Assembly: GCF_003050935.1 (NCBI RefSeq)
Contig: NZ_QAOX01000013.1
Span: 1 to 64,000, forward strand
DNA from: Luteibacter sp. OK325
GTDB taxonomy: Bacteria; Pseudomonadota; Gammaproteobacteria; Xanthomonadales; Rhodanobacteraceae
Direction of reading: 5' to 3'
Length of the DNA: 64,000 nucleotides
Numbering within the stretch: position 1 is the first letter of the stretch; every line of letters begins with the position of its first letter. The notes under the pieces were generated by a model. The model searched no databases and had not been told where the DNA came from. It saw nothing but the letters and a program-made list of their open reading frames with translations. Positions 29,893 through 39,284 of this stretch are shown one piece after another. Both the position numbers and the translations under genes were made by a program.

Positions 29893-31164
29893 TTATTCCT
29901 GCAACAACCGGTCGACGAGTTTCATTACCTTGCCGACGGAGCCGCGCTCGCTGTCGAAGACGTGGCGGGCGGCGGTGCCCATGGCCTGGCGGCGGTCGTG
30001 GTCGCGCAGGAGGGAGAGGACCTGTTCGCCTAGTTCGCTGCCGCTGGCGACGCGCTGGCCGCCGGATTCCTCCAGCAAGGCCTGGGTGATCTCTTCGAAA
30101 TTGAAGGTATATGGGCCGACCAGCACCGGCCTTGAAAGCGCCGCGGGCTCGAGCACGTTGTGGCCGCCGATGGGTACCAGGCTGCCGCCGACGAAGGCGA
30201 CATCGCATGCGGCGAAGAAGCGCAGGAGCTCGCCCATCGAATCGATGACGAAGCACTGGGTGTTGTGGCCGGGAACGCCATCCGTGCTGCGCGTGCCCAC
30301 CTGGAAACCGAGGCTGCGCACTGCGGATTCCACGGCCTTGAAGCGCTCGGGGTGGCGCGGTGCGATCAGCAGCAAGGCATCGGGCAGGCGTCGCATCACG
30401 TCGAGGTGCGCCTCGAGCACGCTCATCTCCTCGCCCTCGTGGGTGCTTGCCGCGATCCACACCGGACGGCCCGTGCCCCAGGCTTCGCGCATGGCCTTGC
30501 CTGCCACCAGCGCGTCGTCGGGTACGGGCATATCGAATTTCAGGTTGCCGCAAACCGTGAGCTGACTGGGCTCGGCACCGAGCAGACGGTAGCGCGCGGC
30601 ATCCGTGCGCGACTGTGCGGCAATGTGGCTGACGCAACGGAGCGCACCCTTCACCAGCGAGCTCATGCGCGAGTACCCGCGCAAGGAACGCTCGGAGAGG
30701 CGGGCGTTGGCGATCAGCAGCGGAATGCCGTGGCGACGGCAGGCGAAATAGAGATTCGGCCAGATCTCGGTCTCGACGATCACGGCCAGGCGCGGGCGTG
30801 TGTTGCGCAGGAAGCTCCTCACCGCGAACGGCAGGTCGTACGGCAGGTAGACACTGTGCACGCGGTCACCGAACAGCTGGCGGACGCGCTCGGAGCCCGT
30901 GGGGGTTACCGTCGTTACCATCAGTGGCGCGTGCGGATACGCCTCCATCAATGCCTTGACCAGGGGCTCGGCCGCGTTGACCTCGCCTACCGACACCGCA
31001 TGCACCCACAGGCAGCCGTTCAGGCGAGGCAGCGGGAAGCGGCCGAAGCGCTCGCGCCAGCGTACGTGGTAATCGCCATAGCGCATGCCACGCGCCATCA
31101 GGCGAAGCATCACCAGCGGCGTGAACAGGTACATGGCGCAGTTGTAGATCAGACGCAGCAGCAC
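29893..31164 (-). CDS. waaA: 3-deoxy-D-manno-octulosonic acid (Kdo) transferase
   Basis: The 423 aa inner-membrane-associated GT-B enzyme adds Kdo from CMP-Kdo to lipid A precursor. Signatures are WVHAVSVGEVNAAEPLV, VIVETEIWPNL, ANARLSERS, WIAASTHEGEE and GGSLVPIGGHNVLEPA. The GTG start at 31164 (AGGGAA upstream) gives the same length as E. coli WaaA; the longer frame to 31212 would run into the promoter of the divergent lpxL. It is separated from lpxL by about 66 bases, so the two lipid A genes share a control region. Confidence 0.93.
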   Translation of the reverse strand: MLLRLIYNCAMYLFTPLVMLRLMARGMRYGDYHVRWRERFGRFPLPRLNGCLWVHAVSVGEVNAAEPLVKALMEAYPHAPLMVTTVTPTGSERVRQLFGDRVHSVYLPYDLPFAVRSFLRNTRPRLAVIVETEIWPNLYFACRRHGIPLLIANARLSERSLRGYSRMSSLVKGALRCVSHIAAQSRTDAARYRLLGAEPSQLTVCGNLKFDMPVPDDALVAGKAMREAWGTGRPVWIAASTHEGEEMSVLEAHLDVMRRLPDALLLIAPRHPERFKAVESAVRSLGFQVGTRSTDGVPGHNTQCFVIDSMGELLRFFAACDVAFVGGSLVPIGGHNVLEPAALSRPVLVGPYTFNFEEITQALLEESGGQRVASGSELGEQVLSLLRDHDRRQAMGTAARHVFDSERGSVGKVMKLVDRLLQE

Positions 31165-31230
31165 GCGGTTCCCTGAGACTTGCCGGTGACCGGGCAGTAT
31201 AGCTGCCCCCATTCGTTACAATGGCCGCAC

Positions 31231-32157
31231 ATGCCCGGAATGCCCCGCCCCTCCCTGACCCTACGCCTGCTTGCGCCCCGTCAGTGGGCCGCGTGGATCG
31301 GCGTGGGCTTCATCTGGCTGATCGCCCACCTGCCCTTCCGCCTGCTGATGCGGCTCGGACGTCTGTCCGGACGCCTGGCCCTGCATCTGAATCCGGAGCG
31401 GCGGCGCATCGCCGCGACCAATATCGCACTGTGTTTTCCCGAGCTGGCCCCCGCTGAGCAGACGGCGCTGGTGCGGGCCAATCTCTGCGATGTCGGCATG
31501 ATGCTGGCCGAGTTCGCACTCGGCTGGATGGGCTCGGACCGCGCCATCGCGAATGTGCCGGTGACCGTCGACGGTCTCGAACATCTCGAGGCGGCGCGTG
31601 CCGCCGGCCGCGGCGTGCTGCTCGTCGGCGGGCATTTCTCGCATCTCGAACTGAGTGCGCGCCTGGTCTCCTCGCGAATCCGCATCGCAGGCATGTACAG
31701 GCGCATGGACTCGGAAGTCTTCGAGTTCGCCGTGCTGCGTTCGCGCCTGCACTATGCCGATGCGATGTTCGACAAGGACGACATCCGCGGCACCGTGCGC
31801 TATCTGAAAAAAGGCGGCACGCTGTGGTACGCGCCCGACCAGGACATGCGCAGCAAGGACAATGTCTTCGTGCCGTTCTTCGGTGTCAGGGCGGCGACGA
31901 TTACCGCGACCCATCACCTGGCCCGTCTGTCCGGGGCACTGGTGATTCCGTTCTATCACCGTCGCCTGCCTGACGACACAGGCTATGCCATGCGCCTGGG
32001 TGCGCCGCTGGCGGACTTTCCCAGCGACGATGCGGAACTCGACACCGCGCGGGTCAACGCGCAGATCGAAGGGATGGCGCGTGAAGCACCCGAGCAGTAC
32101 CTGTGGGTGCACAAGCGCTTCAAGACCCGGCCGCCCGGCGAGCCGAAAATCTACTGA
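31231..32157 (+). CDS. lpxL: Lipid A lauroyl/myristoyl acyltransferase, LpxL/HtrB type
   Basis: The protein (308 aa) has an N-terminal membrane segment (WAAWIGVGFIWLIAHLPF), the acyltransferase HX4E motif in GGHFSHLEL, then MYRRMDSEVFE and YAPDQDMRSKDNVFVPFFG, all typical of the secondary acyltransferase family. It adds a secondary acyl chain to Kdo2-lipid A. ATGs at 31231 and 31240 are both possible. It is divergent from waaA, which makes its substrate. Confidence 0.9.
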   Translation: MPGMPRPSLTLRLLAPRQWAAWIGVGFIWLIAHLPFRLLMRLGRLSGRLALHLNPERRRIAATNIALCFPELAPAEQTALVRANLCDVGMMLAEFALGWMGSDRAIANVPVTVDGLEHLEAARAAGRGVLLVGGHFSHLELSARLVSSRIRIAGMYRRMDSEVFEFAVLRSRLHYADAMFDKDDIRGTVRYLKKGGTLWYAPDQDMRSKDNVFVPFFGVRAATITATHHLARLSGALVIPFYHRRLPDDTGYAMRLGAPLADFPSDDAELDTARVNAQIEGMAREAPEQYLWVHKRFKTRPPGEPKIY

Positions 32158-32279
32158 TCCGGCGCCACCGCACTTAAATACGTACCTAGGCAGTTATTTC
32201 TCGTCAGCGACGACGAAAGCTACGCGAAAAAATGCGGGCGTACAAAAGATTCGTCTTCCCCCTTAGACGGACCTTCCCC

Positions 32280-33191
32280 ATGCAGTCGCTCCTCCGCTTC
32301 GCGCGTTCCCTGCGCGGCCGGGCCGAATGGCACAGCTCACGTTCGCGTGGCTTCCGCGCCACGATGACGTATATCGCGCGCTCGCTGCTGCACTGGCGCC
32401 AGCATGCCGCGTGGCTGACCTTTCTAGATGCGCCGGCCATGGCGGGCCTGGCGGCGGTCGACCGCACGCTTACCGAGCGCTACCAGCATCGCTACATGAA
32501 CCGTCACTGGTCGATGATGCAGCGCCTGGCGGCTACGCGTGGGCACTATGCCTTCGCTGTCGATCGCTTTCCGGCGGCGTTGTTCGATCAGCTGTACCGG
32601 CAGCGCGAAGTGCATGTCGGGCGACTGGTGCTACGGAACGGCAGCGGTGTGTCGCTGTTGTTGAAGGCCCCGTCCCTCCGCGGTCGCGAAGGCGAGCTGA
32701 GCATCTCGCTCACCGACGACTGGGGACTGCAGATCTCCTACGCGACCCTTTCCTTCGTGGACGGCGGCCGCCGGGTGATCATCGGTTGCCTGCAGGGTGC
32801 GGCGAACAACGCGGGACGCGATGCCATTCGCGAACTCACACGACAATCCCATGGCCTGCGTCCGAAAAACCTTCTCTTGTCGATGATCCGCTCGCTTGCC
32901 GAAGCCATGGGCGCCGAACACGTGCTCGGCATCGGCAACGAAGCGCACCCGTTCGCGACCAGGAAAAAGATCAAGGCCGACTACGACACGTTCTGGCAGG
33001 AAAACGGCGGCGTGGCCGATGCGCAGGGCTTCTTCGCCATGCCCGTGCACGAGCCCGTGCGTTGCGCGTCGTCGGTGGAGAGCAAGCGCCGCAGCGAGTT
33101 CCGCCGTCGCGAAGCCCTGCGACGCGAAGCATGCGACCTACTCGTCGCCGCCTTTGTCGTGCCGCAAGCTGTCCTCGCCGAGGCGGCCTGA
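32280..33191 (+). CDS. VirK/YbjX (DUF535) family protein
   Basis: The product (303 aa from this start) matches the DUF535 pattern: LYRQREVHVGRL, LLKAPSLRGREGELSISLTDDWG, LSFVDGGRRVIIGCLQG, HGLRPKNLLLSMIRSLAEAMG and IGNEAHPF. Family members in enteric pathogens influence outer-membrane properties and antimicrobial peptide resistance. An in-frame ATG at 32232 is an alternative start; neither has a strong ribosome site. The last 54 bases overlap the convergent GT2 gene. Confidence 0.82.
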   Translation: MQSLLRFARSLRGRAEWHSSRSRGFRATMTYIARSLLHWRQHAAWLTFLDAPAMAGLAAVDRTLTERYQHRYMNRHWSMMQRLAATRGHYAFAVDRFPAALFDQLYRQREVHVGRLVLRNGSGVSLLLKAPSLRGREGELSISLTDDWGLQISYATLSFVDGGRRVIIGCLQGAANNAGRDAIRELTRQSHGLRPKNLLLSMIRSLAEAMGAEHVLGIGNEAHPFATRKKIKADYDTFWQENGGVADAQGFFAMPVHEPVRCASSVESKRRSEFRRREALRREACDLLVAAFVVPQAVLAEAA

Positions 33192-33932
33192 GACGCGCAA
33201 CTCGTACAGCTTCGCGTACTTGAGGAACGAGTAGAACGCATGCACGCGGGCGGCGACAAAGCCCGCCCAGCCGCCGCGCCAATGTCCGCGCCACAGGTAG
33301 TAACGAAGGAAGGCTACCGTCGGGTAGACGACCATGCGCGCACGCAGATAGCGCGGCGTGCGGGTGCGGCGATCATGTACCTGCAGCGATGAGTAGCGAT
33401 TGGCCTTGTCGACGCGACCTTCGATATCGCGTTCGCCGTAGTGGTCGATGACGGCCTCAAGGCGACGCACCGGCCCGTCGACGACGACACTCTCATGCAC
33501 TTCGTGGCCACTCATGCGGGCGCGGGTACGATCGAACAGACGCACGTAGTGGTTCAGCCGTGCGCGGTCGGGCTGCCACCGCCAGAACACCCACTCCCGC
33601 CGAAGCATTTCGAAGCCGGCGACGTCGGGCGATTCCAGCGCCGCGCGCACGCGCTCCGCCGCGACCGCCGGCAGGGCTTCGTCCGAATCCAGCAGGAGCA
33701 CCCAGCGGTGCATGGCAAGGTCGATGGCGGCCTGCTTCTGTGCGCTGTAACCGGCGAAGGGCTGCACTTCGACGCGCGCGCCCAGCCGTGCGGCGATGTC
33801 GCGCGTCGCATCCGTGGAACCGGAGTCCAGCAACAGGATGTCGTCGGCGAAGCGCACCGAGGCAAGACAGGCCTCGATGGTATCGGCGTTGTTGAACGTG
33901 GTGACGACGACGGAGAGCGGTTCACGCGCCAT
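33138..33932 (-). CDS. Family 2 glycosyltransferase (WaaE/LpcC-like)
   Basis: The 264 aa protein starts with the GT-A donor fold, LSVVVTTFNNADTIEACLASV and ILLLDSGSTDAT, with the metal motif DSDE (LLLDSDEALP). This group includes LPS core glucosyltransferases of the WaaE type. It overlaps the O-antigen ligase gene by 11 bases and follows it on the same strand, so an LPS core role is likely. The exact sugar is unknown. Confidence 0.85.
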   Translation of the reverse strand: MAREPLSVVVTTFNNADTIEACLASVRFADDILLLDSGSTDATRDIAARLGARVEVQPFAGYSAQKQAAIDLAMHRWVLLLDSDEALPAVAAERVRAALESPDVAGFEMLRREWVFWRWQPDRARLNHYVRLFDRTRARMSGHEVHESVVVDGPVRRLEAVIDHYGERDIEGRVDKANRYSSLQVHDRRTRTPRYLRARMVVYPTVAFLRYYLWRGHWRGGWAGFVAARVHAFYSFLKYAKLYELRVSGRLGEDSLRHDKGGDE

Positions 33933-35199
33933 CGCGCGGTTCCAGGTCCGGCAGGCCGGCGAACAGCGCGGCGCACCACACCGACAGCAGCCACGCGGCG
34001 AGAAGACCCCACCAGGCTGAATAGAAGGCCATATGCGTGTTCAGCGGAAACAGGATCACGACCAGTGCCAGGGTGGCGGGGAACGCCCGATGACGCGCGA
34101 CGACACCGGCGCGCCACCAGGTACGCACGGCAAAGATCACCGCGGCCAGCCAGCCAAGCAGGCCGATGATGCCGGTCTCGGTCGCGACTTCCAGCACGAC
34201 CTGGTGGGCATGGCAGGCGCCTTCACCGTCCGCGCATTTTTCCATGGTCAGGAAGTGGTCGCCCGGCGTGGCCACGGCGGGATAGGCGTAACGGAAACCA
34301 CGTACGCCCACGCCGTTCACCGGGTGCGCCACGAACATGCGCAGGGACGTGGTCCAGATGTCCAGGCGCCCGGTCAGGGCCGCGTCGACACCTGCACGGG
34401 TGCCGGACAGTGCCGGCAAGGTATGCGCCACGCGATCACGGAAACGTGGGGAGACCTGCCACGCGAGCAAGCCGACCAGGGCGAGCGACGCAGCGGCCGC
34501 CGCGCAGGCGACGACGAATCGCCGCACCGTTTTCGCTTCGTTCCAGAGAAAGCCCAGGGCGACGAGGCCGTAGCAAAGCCACGACGCGCGCGAACCGGAA
34601 AGCAGGATGGGTCCGAGCGCCAGCAGGAAGGCAATAACCAGCCCGCGACGTCCCCAGCGCTCGCGGGCGCCCCAAAAAAGAAAGGGCGCCAGGGCCGAAA
34701 GCGCCGGACCCAGTTTGAGGTTGTCGGCGCCGAAAATGCCCGACAGCCGCTCGGCATTCGAGGCGCCGGCAAGGCCGTAGCCCGTGATGGCCTGCACCCA
34801 GGCATCGGCCACCCAGATCGCGACGACCACGGCGGTGGCGAGATAGAGCGCCCGCACCTTGCCCGGCCGACGCATCGCGAAGCAGGTGTAAACCCCCAGC
34901 GGTGCGAAGCGCAGAAGGCCCGCCAGTGTCAGCCAGGTTTTCCCTGGCGCCACGGCGTCTATCGCGGAGACCAGGGCGGCCCCGGCGTAGGCGGCGAACA
35001 ACCACAGAAACAGCTTTGCGCCCGGATGATGGCGCACGGCCTGGGGTTCGCGTACGAGCAGCAGGATCACGCCGACCAGGCAAAGGAACACGCCCAGCTC
35101 CGCGCTGCGACCGAATGGCAGCAAGGCCGGGACTAGCCAGATCGGCAACAGTGGCGACGCGAGGCCGGCCTTGATCGAACGGGCGATGCTTCCGCTCAC
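33922..35199 (-). CDS. O-antigen ligase family membrane protein
   Basis: A 425 aa protein with about ten transmembrane segments and a central Wzy_C-type loop (VNGVGVRGFRYAYP followed by HAHQVVLEVATETGIIGLLGW). The Arg-rich early part and the conserved His in CHAHQVVLE fit WaaL-type ligases, which transfer O-antigen or other glycans to lipid A core in the periplasm. A Wzy polymerase is the alternative. The GTG start overlaps the upstream GT4 stop (GTGA). The gene run is GT4, ligase, GT2. Confidence 0.8.
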   Translation of the reverse strand: MSGSIARSIKAGLASPLLPIWLVPALLPFGRSAELGVFLCLVGVILLLVREPQAVRHHPGAKLFLWLFAAYAGAALVSAIDAVAPGKTWLTLAGLLRFAPLGVYTCFAMRRPGKVRALYLATAVVVAIWVADAWVQAITGYGLAGASNAERLSGIFGADNLKLGPALSALAPFLFWGARERWGRRGLVIAFLLALGPILLSGSRASWLCYGLVALGFLWNEAKTVRRFVVACAAAAASLALVGLLAWQVSPRFRDRVAHTLPALSGTRAGVDAALTGRLDIWTTSLRMFVAHPVNGVGVRGFRYAYPAVATPGDHFLTMEKCADGEGACHAHQVVLEVATETGIIGLLGWLAAVIFAVRTWWRAGVVARHRAFPATLALVVILFPLNTHMAFYSAWWGLLAAWLLSVWCAALFAGLPDLEPRDGA

Positions 35200-36308
35200 G
35201 CCGCCGGTACGCCCTGGAGCAGGTCGGCGTAGAGGGCGAGCGTGGCTTCCTGCATGTCGACCAGGCGATAACTGCGTGGCGGCGGGATCGGCGGAGCGAA
35301 ACGGAGCAGCTCAGCGGCGCGCTCGACCAGCTTCTCGCGATCGCCCAGCGGCACGCGGCCGGCCGGATAGAGTTCAGCGAGGAGTTCGCCGACACCGCCA
35401 TGCGCATAGCCCATGACAGGACGGCACAACGCCAGTGCCTCGACCACGGTCCGGCCGAACGACTCGGGACGAACGGACAACTGCAGGATGAGCGCCGACA
35501 TCGCGAAGACGTCACGAACGTCGTCGCGGGCCGGCGAGATCACCACTTTGTCGTCCAGGCCACGAGCATGGATAAGCTGACGCAGCTCGGCTACGTAGGC
35601 CTCGCGCCCCGGCTCATCGGCCCCGAGCAGGAGCAGGCGCGCATCGATCGCCCGATGATTGAGGTCGGCGAGCAGTTCAATCGCGTCCGCATGGCCCTTC
35701 AGGCGCGTACCCCGCCCGGGCAGGGTCAGCAACGGCGCGCTGGCGAGCTGCGGGTATTCCTCGAAGAAGCTGCGTTGCCAGGTCTCGTCGGGCCGGTAGC
35801 CATACGGGAAGGCATCGGTGTCGATGCCGCGCGGAATGACCGCCACGCGCGCCGTGTCGATGTCGTCCGGGTAATGGCGCAGGACATAGTCGCGCAGTGT
35901 CTGCGAGACGACGATGACGCGCTCGCCACGCAGGAGAATGGCGCTATAGCGGCCGGGTGAATTCATCCCGTGCACCGTGGTGACGAAATGCGGACGCGGT
36001 TTCACGCCGCGCATGGCCCACCAGCCGATCCACCCCGGCAGACGCGAGCGGGCGTGGACGATGTCGGGCTTCACCTCGCGCAGGATGCGGCGAAGCTTAC
36101 CGACCGTGAACAGCACGCCCAGCGACTTGTGGCCGATCGGCAGGGTGAAATGCTCGCTGCCCTCGGCCTCGAGCTGCGCGACGAGTCGCCCGCCCGCGGA
36201 AACCACCACCGAGCGATGTCCGGCGGCGACCAGTGCCCTGGCGATTTCCAGGGTCGAACGCTCGGCACCACCCGAATGAAGGGCGGGGATGAGCTGTACG
36301 ACGGTCAT
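35196..36308 (-). CDS. Family 4 glycosyltransferase
   Basis: The 370 aa GT-B enzyme begins VVQLIPALHSGGAERSTLEIA, which is characteristic of GT4. Later blocks are PGRGTRLKGHADAIELLADL (donor-binding loop) and SVRPESFGRTVVEALALCRPV (EX7E-type motif). It probably adds a core or O-chain sugar in the cytoplasm. An in-frame ATG at 36335 is possible; 36308 places the motif at the N-terminus. It is translationally coupled to the ligase gene. Confidence 0.85.
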   Translation of the reverse strand: MTVVQLIPALHSGGAERSTLEIARALVAAGHRSVVVSAGGRLVAQLEAEGSEHFTLPIGHKSLGVLFTVGKLRRILREVKPDIVHARSRLPGWIGWWAMRGVKPRPHFVTTVHGMNSPGRYSAILLRGERVIVVSQTLRDYVLRHYPDDIDTARVAVIPRGIDTDAFPYGYRPDETWQRSFFEEYPQLASAPLLTLPGRGTRLKGHADAIELLADLNHRAIDARLLLLGADEPGREAYVAELRQLIHARGLDDKVVISPARDDVRDVFAMSALILQLSVRPESFGRTVVEALALCRPVMGYAHGGVGELLAELYPAGRVPLGDREKLVERAAELLRFAPPIPPPRSYRLVDMQEATLALYADLLQGVPAA

Positions 36309-36396
36309 CGTCCGATCTGGGAAGACGGTGGCCATGGGCGGTCCGAGTGGAAGGAGTGTCACGGGCAATGCAGGAAGCATGCCCGCGCGGGGCCGT

Positions 36397-36603
36397 TCAG
36401 TCTTTCAATACGTAATTGGCGCCGCAATAGGGGCATTTTGACGTGCCACCGTCGTCGACGATGGGCAGATAGACCTTGGGATGCGAGTTCCACAGGTACA
36501 TGCCCGGCATCGGGCAGGACAGCGGGAGGTCCGCCCTGGTCACTTCGTAACGGTTCTCGGCGTTGGCCGGGATCAGCTGGGCGGCCGCGGGATTGGCATG
36601 CAT
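36397..36603 (-). CDS. Zinc-finger zf-CHCC domain protein
   Basis: A 68 aa protein with a Cys/His zinc site: LSCPMPG and LWNSHPKVYLPI followed by KCPYCGANYVL. This matches the zf-CHCC family related to the 13 kDa zinc subunit of mitochondrial complex I. CGGAG precedes the ATG. Its role in bacteria is not settled. It lies upstream of the LPS genes on the same strand, with about 90 bases between. Confidence 0.88.
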   Translation of the reverse strand: MHANPAAAQLIPANAENRYEVTRADLPLSCPMPGMYLWNSHPKVYLPIVDDGGTSKCPYCGANYVLKD

Positions 36604-36660
36604 GGGAAACTCCGGACAAGGCCGTGGAACTGGGGTCTGCGATGGTAGCAAAAGAGAACA

Positions 36661-36768
36661 TGTGGGAGCCGCTTTAGCGGCGATCCCGCGGCAGCGGGCA
36701 AGTTTTCCGCTAGCACCCATCGCCGCTGAAGCGGCTCCCACAATCGCCGGCACAGCCGGCTCCCACAA
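36661..36768. repeat. REP-like repeat, GCCGC and GCCGG variants
   Basis: One forward unit (GCCGCTTTAGCGGC, loop TTTA), an inverse GCCGC unit and a further inverse GCCGG unit. It lies between the zf-CHCC gene start and the YceI terminator. Confidence 0.8.
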
Positions 36769-36781
36769 AGCGCTTCGCCCA

Positions 36782-36813
36782 AGAAAAAACCCGCGCCGTT
36801 GCCGGCGCGGGTT
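36782..36813 (-). terminator. Rho-independent terminator of the YceI gene
   Basis: On the minus strand AACCCGCGCC pairs with GGCGCGGGTT (ten pairs, six-base loop) and is followed by a T7-rich tract. It lies about 35 bases after the YceI stop. Confidence 0.92.
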
Positions 36814-36848
36814 CCAAGGCACGAAGCCTTACAAGCGTTCGTGCGCGC

Positions 36849-37442
36849 TTACTTCTTGTCGGCTGCCGAGGCGTCGTGCGCTTCGGTGGTGATGCGGATC
36901 TTGATCTCGTCGGAGACGTTCGGCACGTAGGCGCCGACGCCGAAATCCGAACGCTTGATCGTGGCCGTGGCGTCGAAGCCGGCGGTCTGGACCTTCATCA
37001 TCGGGTGCGGGCCGACCTTGTTCACGGTGACCTCGAGGGTGACCGGCTTGGTGACGCCGTGCACGGTCAGGTCGCCGACGACCTTGAGCTTGTCCTTACC
37101 GGCCGAGGTGACCTTGGTGCTCTTGAAGGTCACGGTCGGGTACGTGGCGGCGTCGAGGAAATCCTTCGACTTCAGGTGCTCGTCGAGCTTCGGCACGAAG
37201 GTGTCGAGACCGGCAAGCGGCAGGGTCGCTTCGACGGTGGACTTGGTCGGGGCGGCTTCGTCGTAGACGAGGGTGCCGTCGACCTGGCCGAGGTTCGCGG
37301 TCGGGTTGGAGAAGCCGAAGTGGTTCCAGCTGAACAGGACCATGGTGTGACCCGGGTCGAGCTTGTAGGTGACCGGAGCGGCGGCAGCGGTGCCGGCGGT
37401 GGCGAGCAGGCCCGCAAGGGCGACATAACGGAGGGCGCGCAT
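36849..37442 (-). CDS. YceI family periplasmic protein
   Basis: A 197 aa protein with a clear signal peptide (cut near AAA, residue 22) and the lipocalin-like YceI barrel: YKLDPGHTMVLFSWNHFGFS, ATLPLAGLDTFVPKLDEHLKSKDFLDA, TVHGVTKPVTLEV and KRSDFGVGAYVPNVSDEIKI. YceI proteins bind isoprenoid-type lipids such as polyprenols. The true start is 37442. It has its own terminator. Confidence 0.92.
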   Translation of the reverse strand: MRALRYVALAGLLATAGTAAAAPVTYKLDPGHTMVLFSWNHFGFSNPTANLGQVDGTLVYDEAAPTKSTVEATLPLAGLDTFVPKLDEHLKSKDFLDAATYPTVTFKSTKVTSAGKDKLKVVGDLTVHGVTKPVTLEVTVNKVGPHPMMKVQTAGFDATATIKRSDFGVGAYVPNVSDEIKIRITTEAHDASAADKK

Positions 37443-37510
37443 GGTGAATCTCCTGCAGTGGGATGGGTACTGCTGATGGCAGCGGGACCGGGAGGTCACC
37501 GCGGGAAGGG

Positions 37511-38104
37511 TCAGGCTATTTGTGCCGCTTCGTCGAAGGAAAGACGCGGCAGGCGATCGAAAAGATTCGTGTCCGGGTCGCCGTAGCCGATGTTGATCAG
37601 GAAATTGGACTTGATCTGGGTGCCGGCGAAGAACTCGGCGTCCACACCGGCCTGGTCGAAACCGGACATCGGGCCACAATCCAGGCCGAGCGCGCGGGCC
37701 GCCATAAGCAGGTAGGCGCCCTGCAGCGAACCGTTGCGGGTACCCGAGGCCTGCACCAGGGCCTCGTTGCCGACGAACCAGCTGCGGGCGTCCGCGTGCG
37801 GGAACAGCTTGGGCAGGTGCTCGTAGAAGGCGTAGTCGATGGCGACAATGGCGGTGACCGGGGCCTGCATGGTCTTCTCGGCATTGCTCTCGGAGAGATA
37901 CGGCTTGAGGCGCTGCTTGGCGTCCTGCGACTTCACGAAGACGATGCGCATGGGCGAGGAATTGGCCGCCGTGGGGCCGAACTTGGCCAGCTCGTACAAG
38001 CGGCGAATCTGCTCGTCGCTCACTTCCTTGGGCTGCCATGCGTTAAAGGTGCGGGCAGTGAGGAAGAGCTGGTCAAGGGAAGCATCGGACAACGGAGCGC
38101 TCAT
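37511..38104 (-). CDS. Nitroreductase family, malonic semialdehyde reductase RutE-like
   Basis: The 197 aa FMN-dependent protein has the RutE/HadB subfamily pattern: [41 protein letters not shown] and [26 protein letters not shown]. RutE reduces a toxic intermediate of uracil breakdown, but no other rut genes are present, so the physiological substrate here is open. Confidence 0.85.
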   Translation of the reverse strand: MSAPLSDASLDQLFLTARTFNAWQPKEVSDEQIRRLYELAKFGPTAANSSPMRIVFVKSQDAKQRLKPYLSESNAEKTMQAPVTAIVAIDYAFYEHLPKLFPHADARSWFVGNEALVQASGTRNGSLQGAYLLMAARALGLDCGPMSGFDQAGVDAEFFAGTQIKSNFLINIGYGDPDTNLFDRLPRLSFDEAAQIA

Positions 38105-38201
38105 GGATATCCTTGTACAGTGATGGATCGCCGGGGCCCCGGCATCCCGACAGTGTAAGCGTCATGGGCCGGTCCGTGACCGGTCCGCCAGGGAACGTAC
38201 T

Positions 38202-39194
38202 GTGGCAAATTCGACAACAATCCTGCCCCACGATGCCTGCTGGGTCGTGACAGACGGAGCCGCCGGGAACCGACGGCAGGCGCTGGCGCTGGCCGAGGCG
38301 CTCACGCCCTCGATCCGGGAGATCGTGGTCGAGCTGCGCGCGCCCTGGTCATGGTTCGCGCCACGGCAGTTGCCCGGCTCGCGCATGGCGCTGGGCCGCA
38401 ACGACGAAAGTCTGCTGCCGCCCTGGCCGAATCTGGTCATCGGCTGCGGCCGCAGCGCGGCCTGGGCGACGCGGCAGATCCGTCAATGGTCGGACGGCAA
38501 GACGCTGGCCGTGCAATTGCTGGATCCGCGCATCGATCCGGCCCACTGGGACCTGGTGATCGCGCCGAAACACGACACCTTGCGCGGCGAGAATGTCCTC
38601 AATCCGCTCGGCTCGCTGCATCCCATCGACGATGCCTGGCTGGCCGACGGTCGCGACGCGTTCGCCCAGTTCGCCGGTTTGCCTTCGCCCCGGCTCGGCG
38701 TCCTGATCGGCGGTGCCCGGCGAGGCACCCCCTTCGACGATGACGCAGCCGCCGCTTTTCTCGCCGCGGTAAAGGCGCGGCATCAGGCCGATGGCGGGTC
38801 GGTACTGGTGGCCGCTTCGCGGCGTACGCCCTCGGCGCAGCTGGCACGCATTCGCGAGGCGTTCGCTGGCTTGCCCGGCGTGGTCTGGGTCGACAGCACC
38901 GACGGCGCGAACCCCTACCCCGGCGTCCTCGGCTGGGCCGATCGGCTCATCGTGACGCCGGACTCGGTGAACATGCTTTCCGAGGCCTGCGCGACGGGCC
39001 GGCCCGTGCATACCTTTATCTCGCGACCGTTGCCGGAGAAGCTGGCGCGGTTCCACGAGGAGCTGCGTTCCGCGGGGCTGTTGCACGATATCGATGCGCG
39101 GACGGCATCGACGCAAACGCCGCTGCGAGAGACCGCGGCCATCGCTTCAGAAGTGCGCAGGCACCTGGGCCTGGGTGAGCCGATACCCCGGTAG
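38202..39194 (+). CDS. ELM1/GtrOC1-like (mitochondrial fission ELM1 family) protein
   Basis: A 330 aa GT-B-like protein with CWVVTDGAAGNRRQALALAEAL, IGCGRSAAWATRQI, QLLDPRIDPAHWDLVIAP and PYPGVLGWADRLIVTPDSVNMLSEA, the family pattern. The fold resembles glycosyltransferases and bacterial members often sit near LPS genes, as here. Biochemical function is not established. It is convergent with recG. Confidence 0.83.
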   Translation: MANSTTILPHDACWVVTDGAAGNRRQALALAEALTPSIREIVVELRAPWSWFAPRQLPGSRMALGRNDESLLPPWPNLVIGCGRSAAWATRQIRQWSDGKTLAVQLLDPRIDPAHWDLVIAPKHDTLRGENVLNPLGSLHPIDDAWLADGRDAFAQFAGLPSPRLGVLIGGARRGTPFDDDAAAAFLAAVKARHQADGGSVLVAASRRTPSAQLARIREAFAGLPGVVWVDSTDGANPYPGVLGWADRLIVTPDSVNMLSEACATGRPVHTFISRPLPEKLARFHEELRSAGLLHDIDARTASTQTPLRETAAIASEVRRHLGLGEPIPR

Positions 39195-39204
39195 AGTGGC
39201 CCTA

Positions 39205-39276
39205 TGTGGGAGCCGCTTCAGCGGCGATGGCTTACCCTGCCGCCAGTACCCATCGCCGATGAATCGGCTCCCACAA
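39205..39276. repeat. REP-like repeat, mixed GCCGC and GCCGA variants
   Basis: Forward GCCGC-stem unit and inverse GCCGA-stem unit, between the convergent ends of the ELM1-like gene and recG. Confidence 0.8.
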
Positions 39277-39284
39277 GGAGCTAT

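Noticed and set aside
37511-38104. Part of a pyrimidine-degrading rut operon together with RidA
   Set aside because: The nitroreductase is RutE-like, but no rutA-D,F,G genes exist here and ridA belongs to the spoT-recG block.
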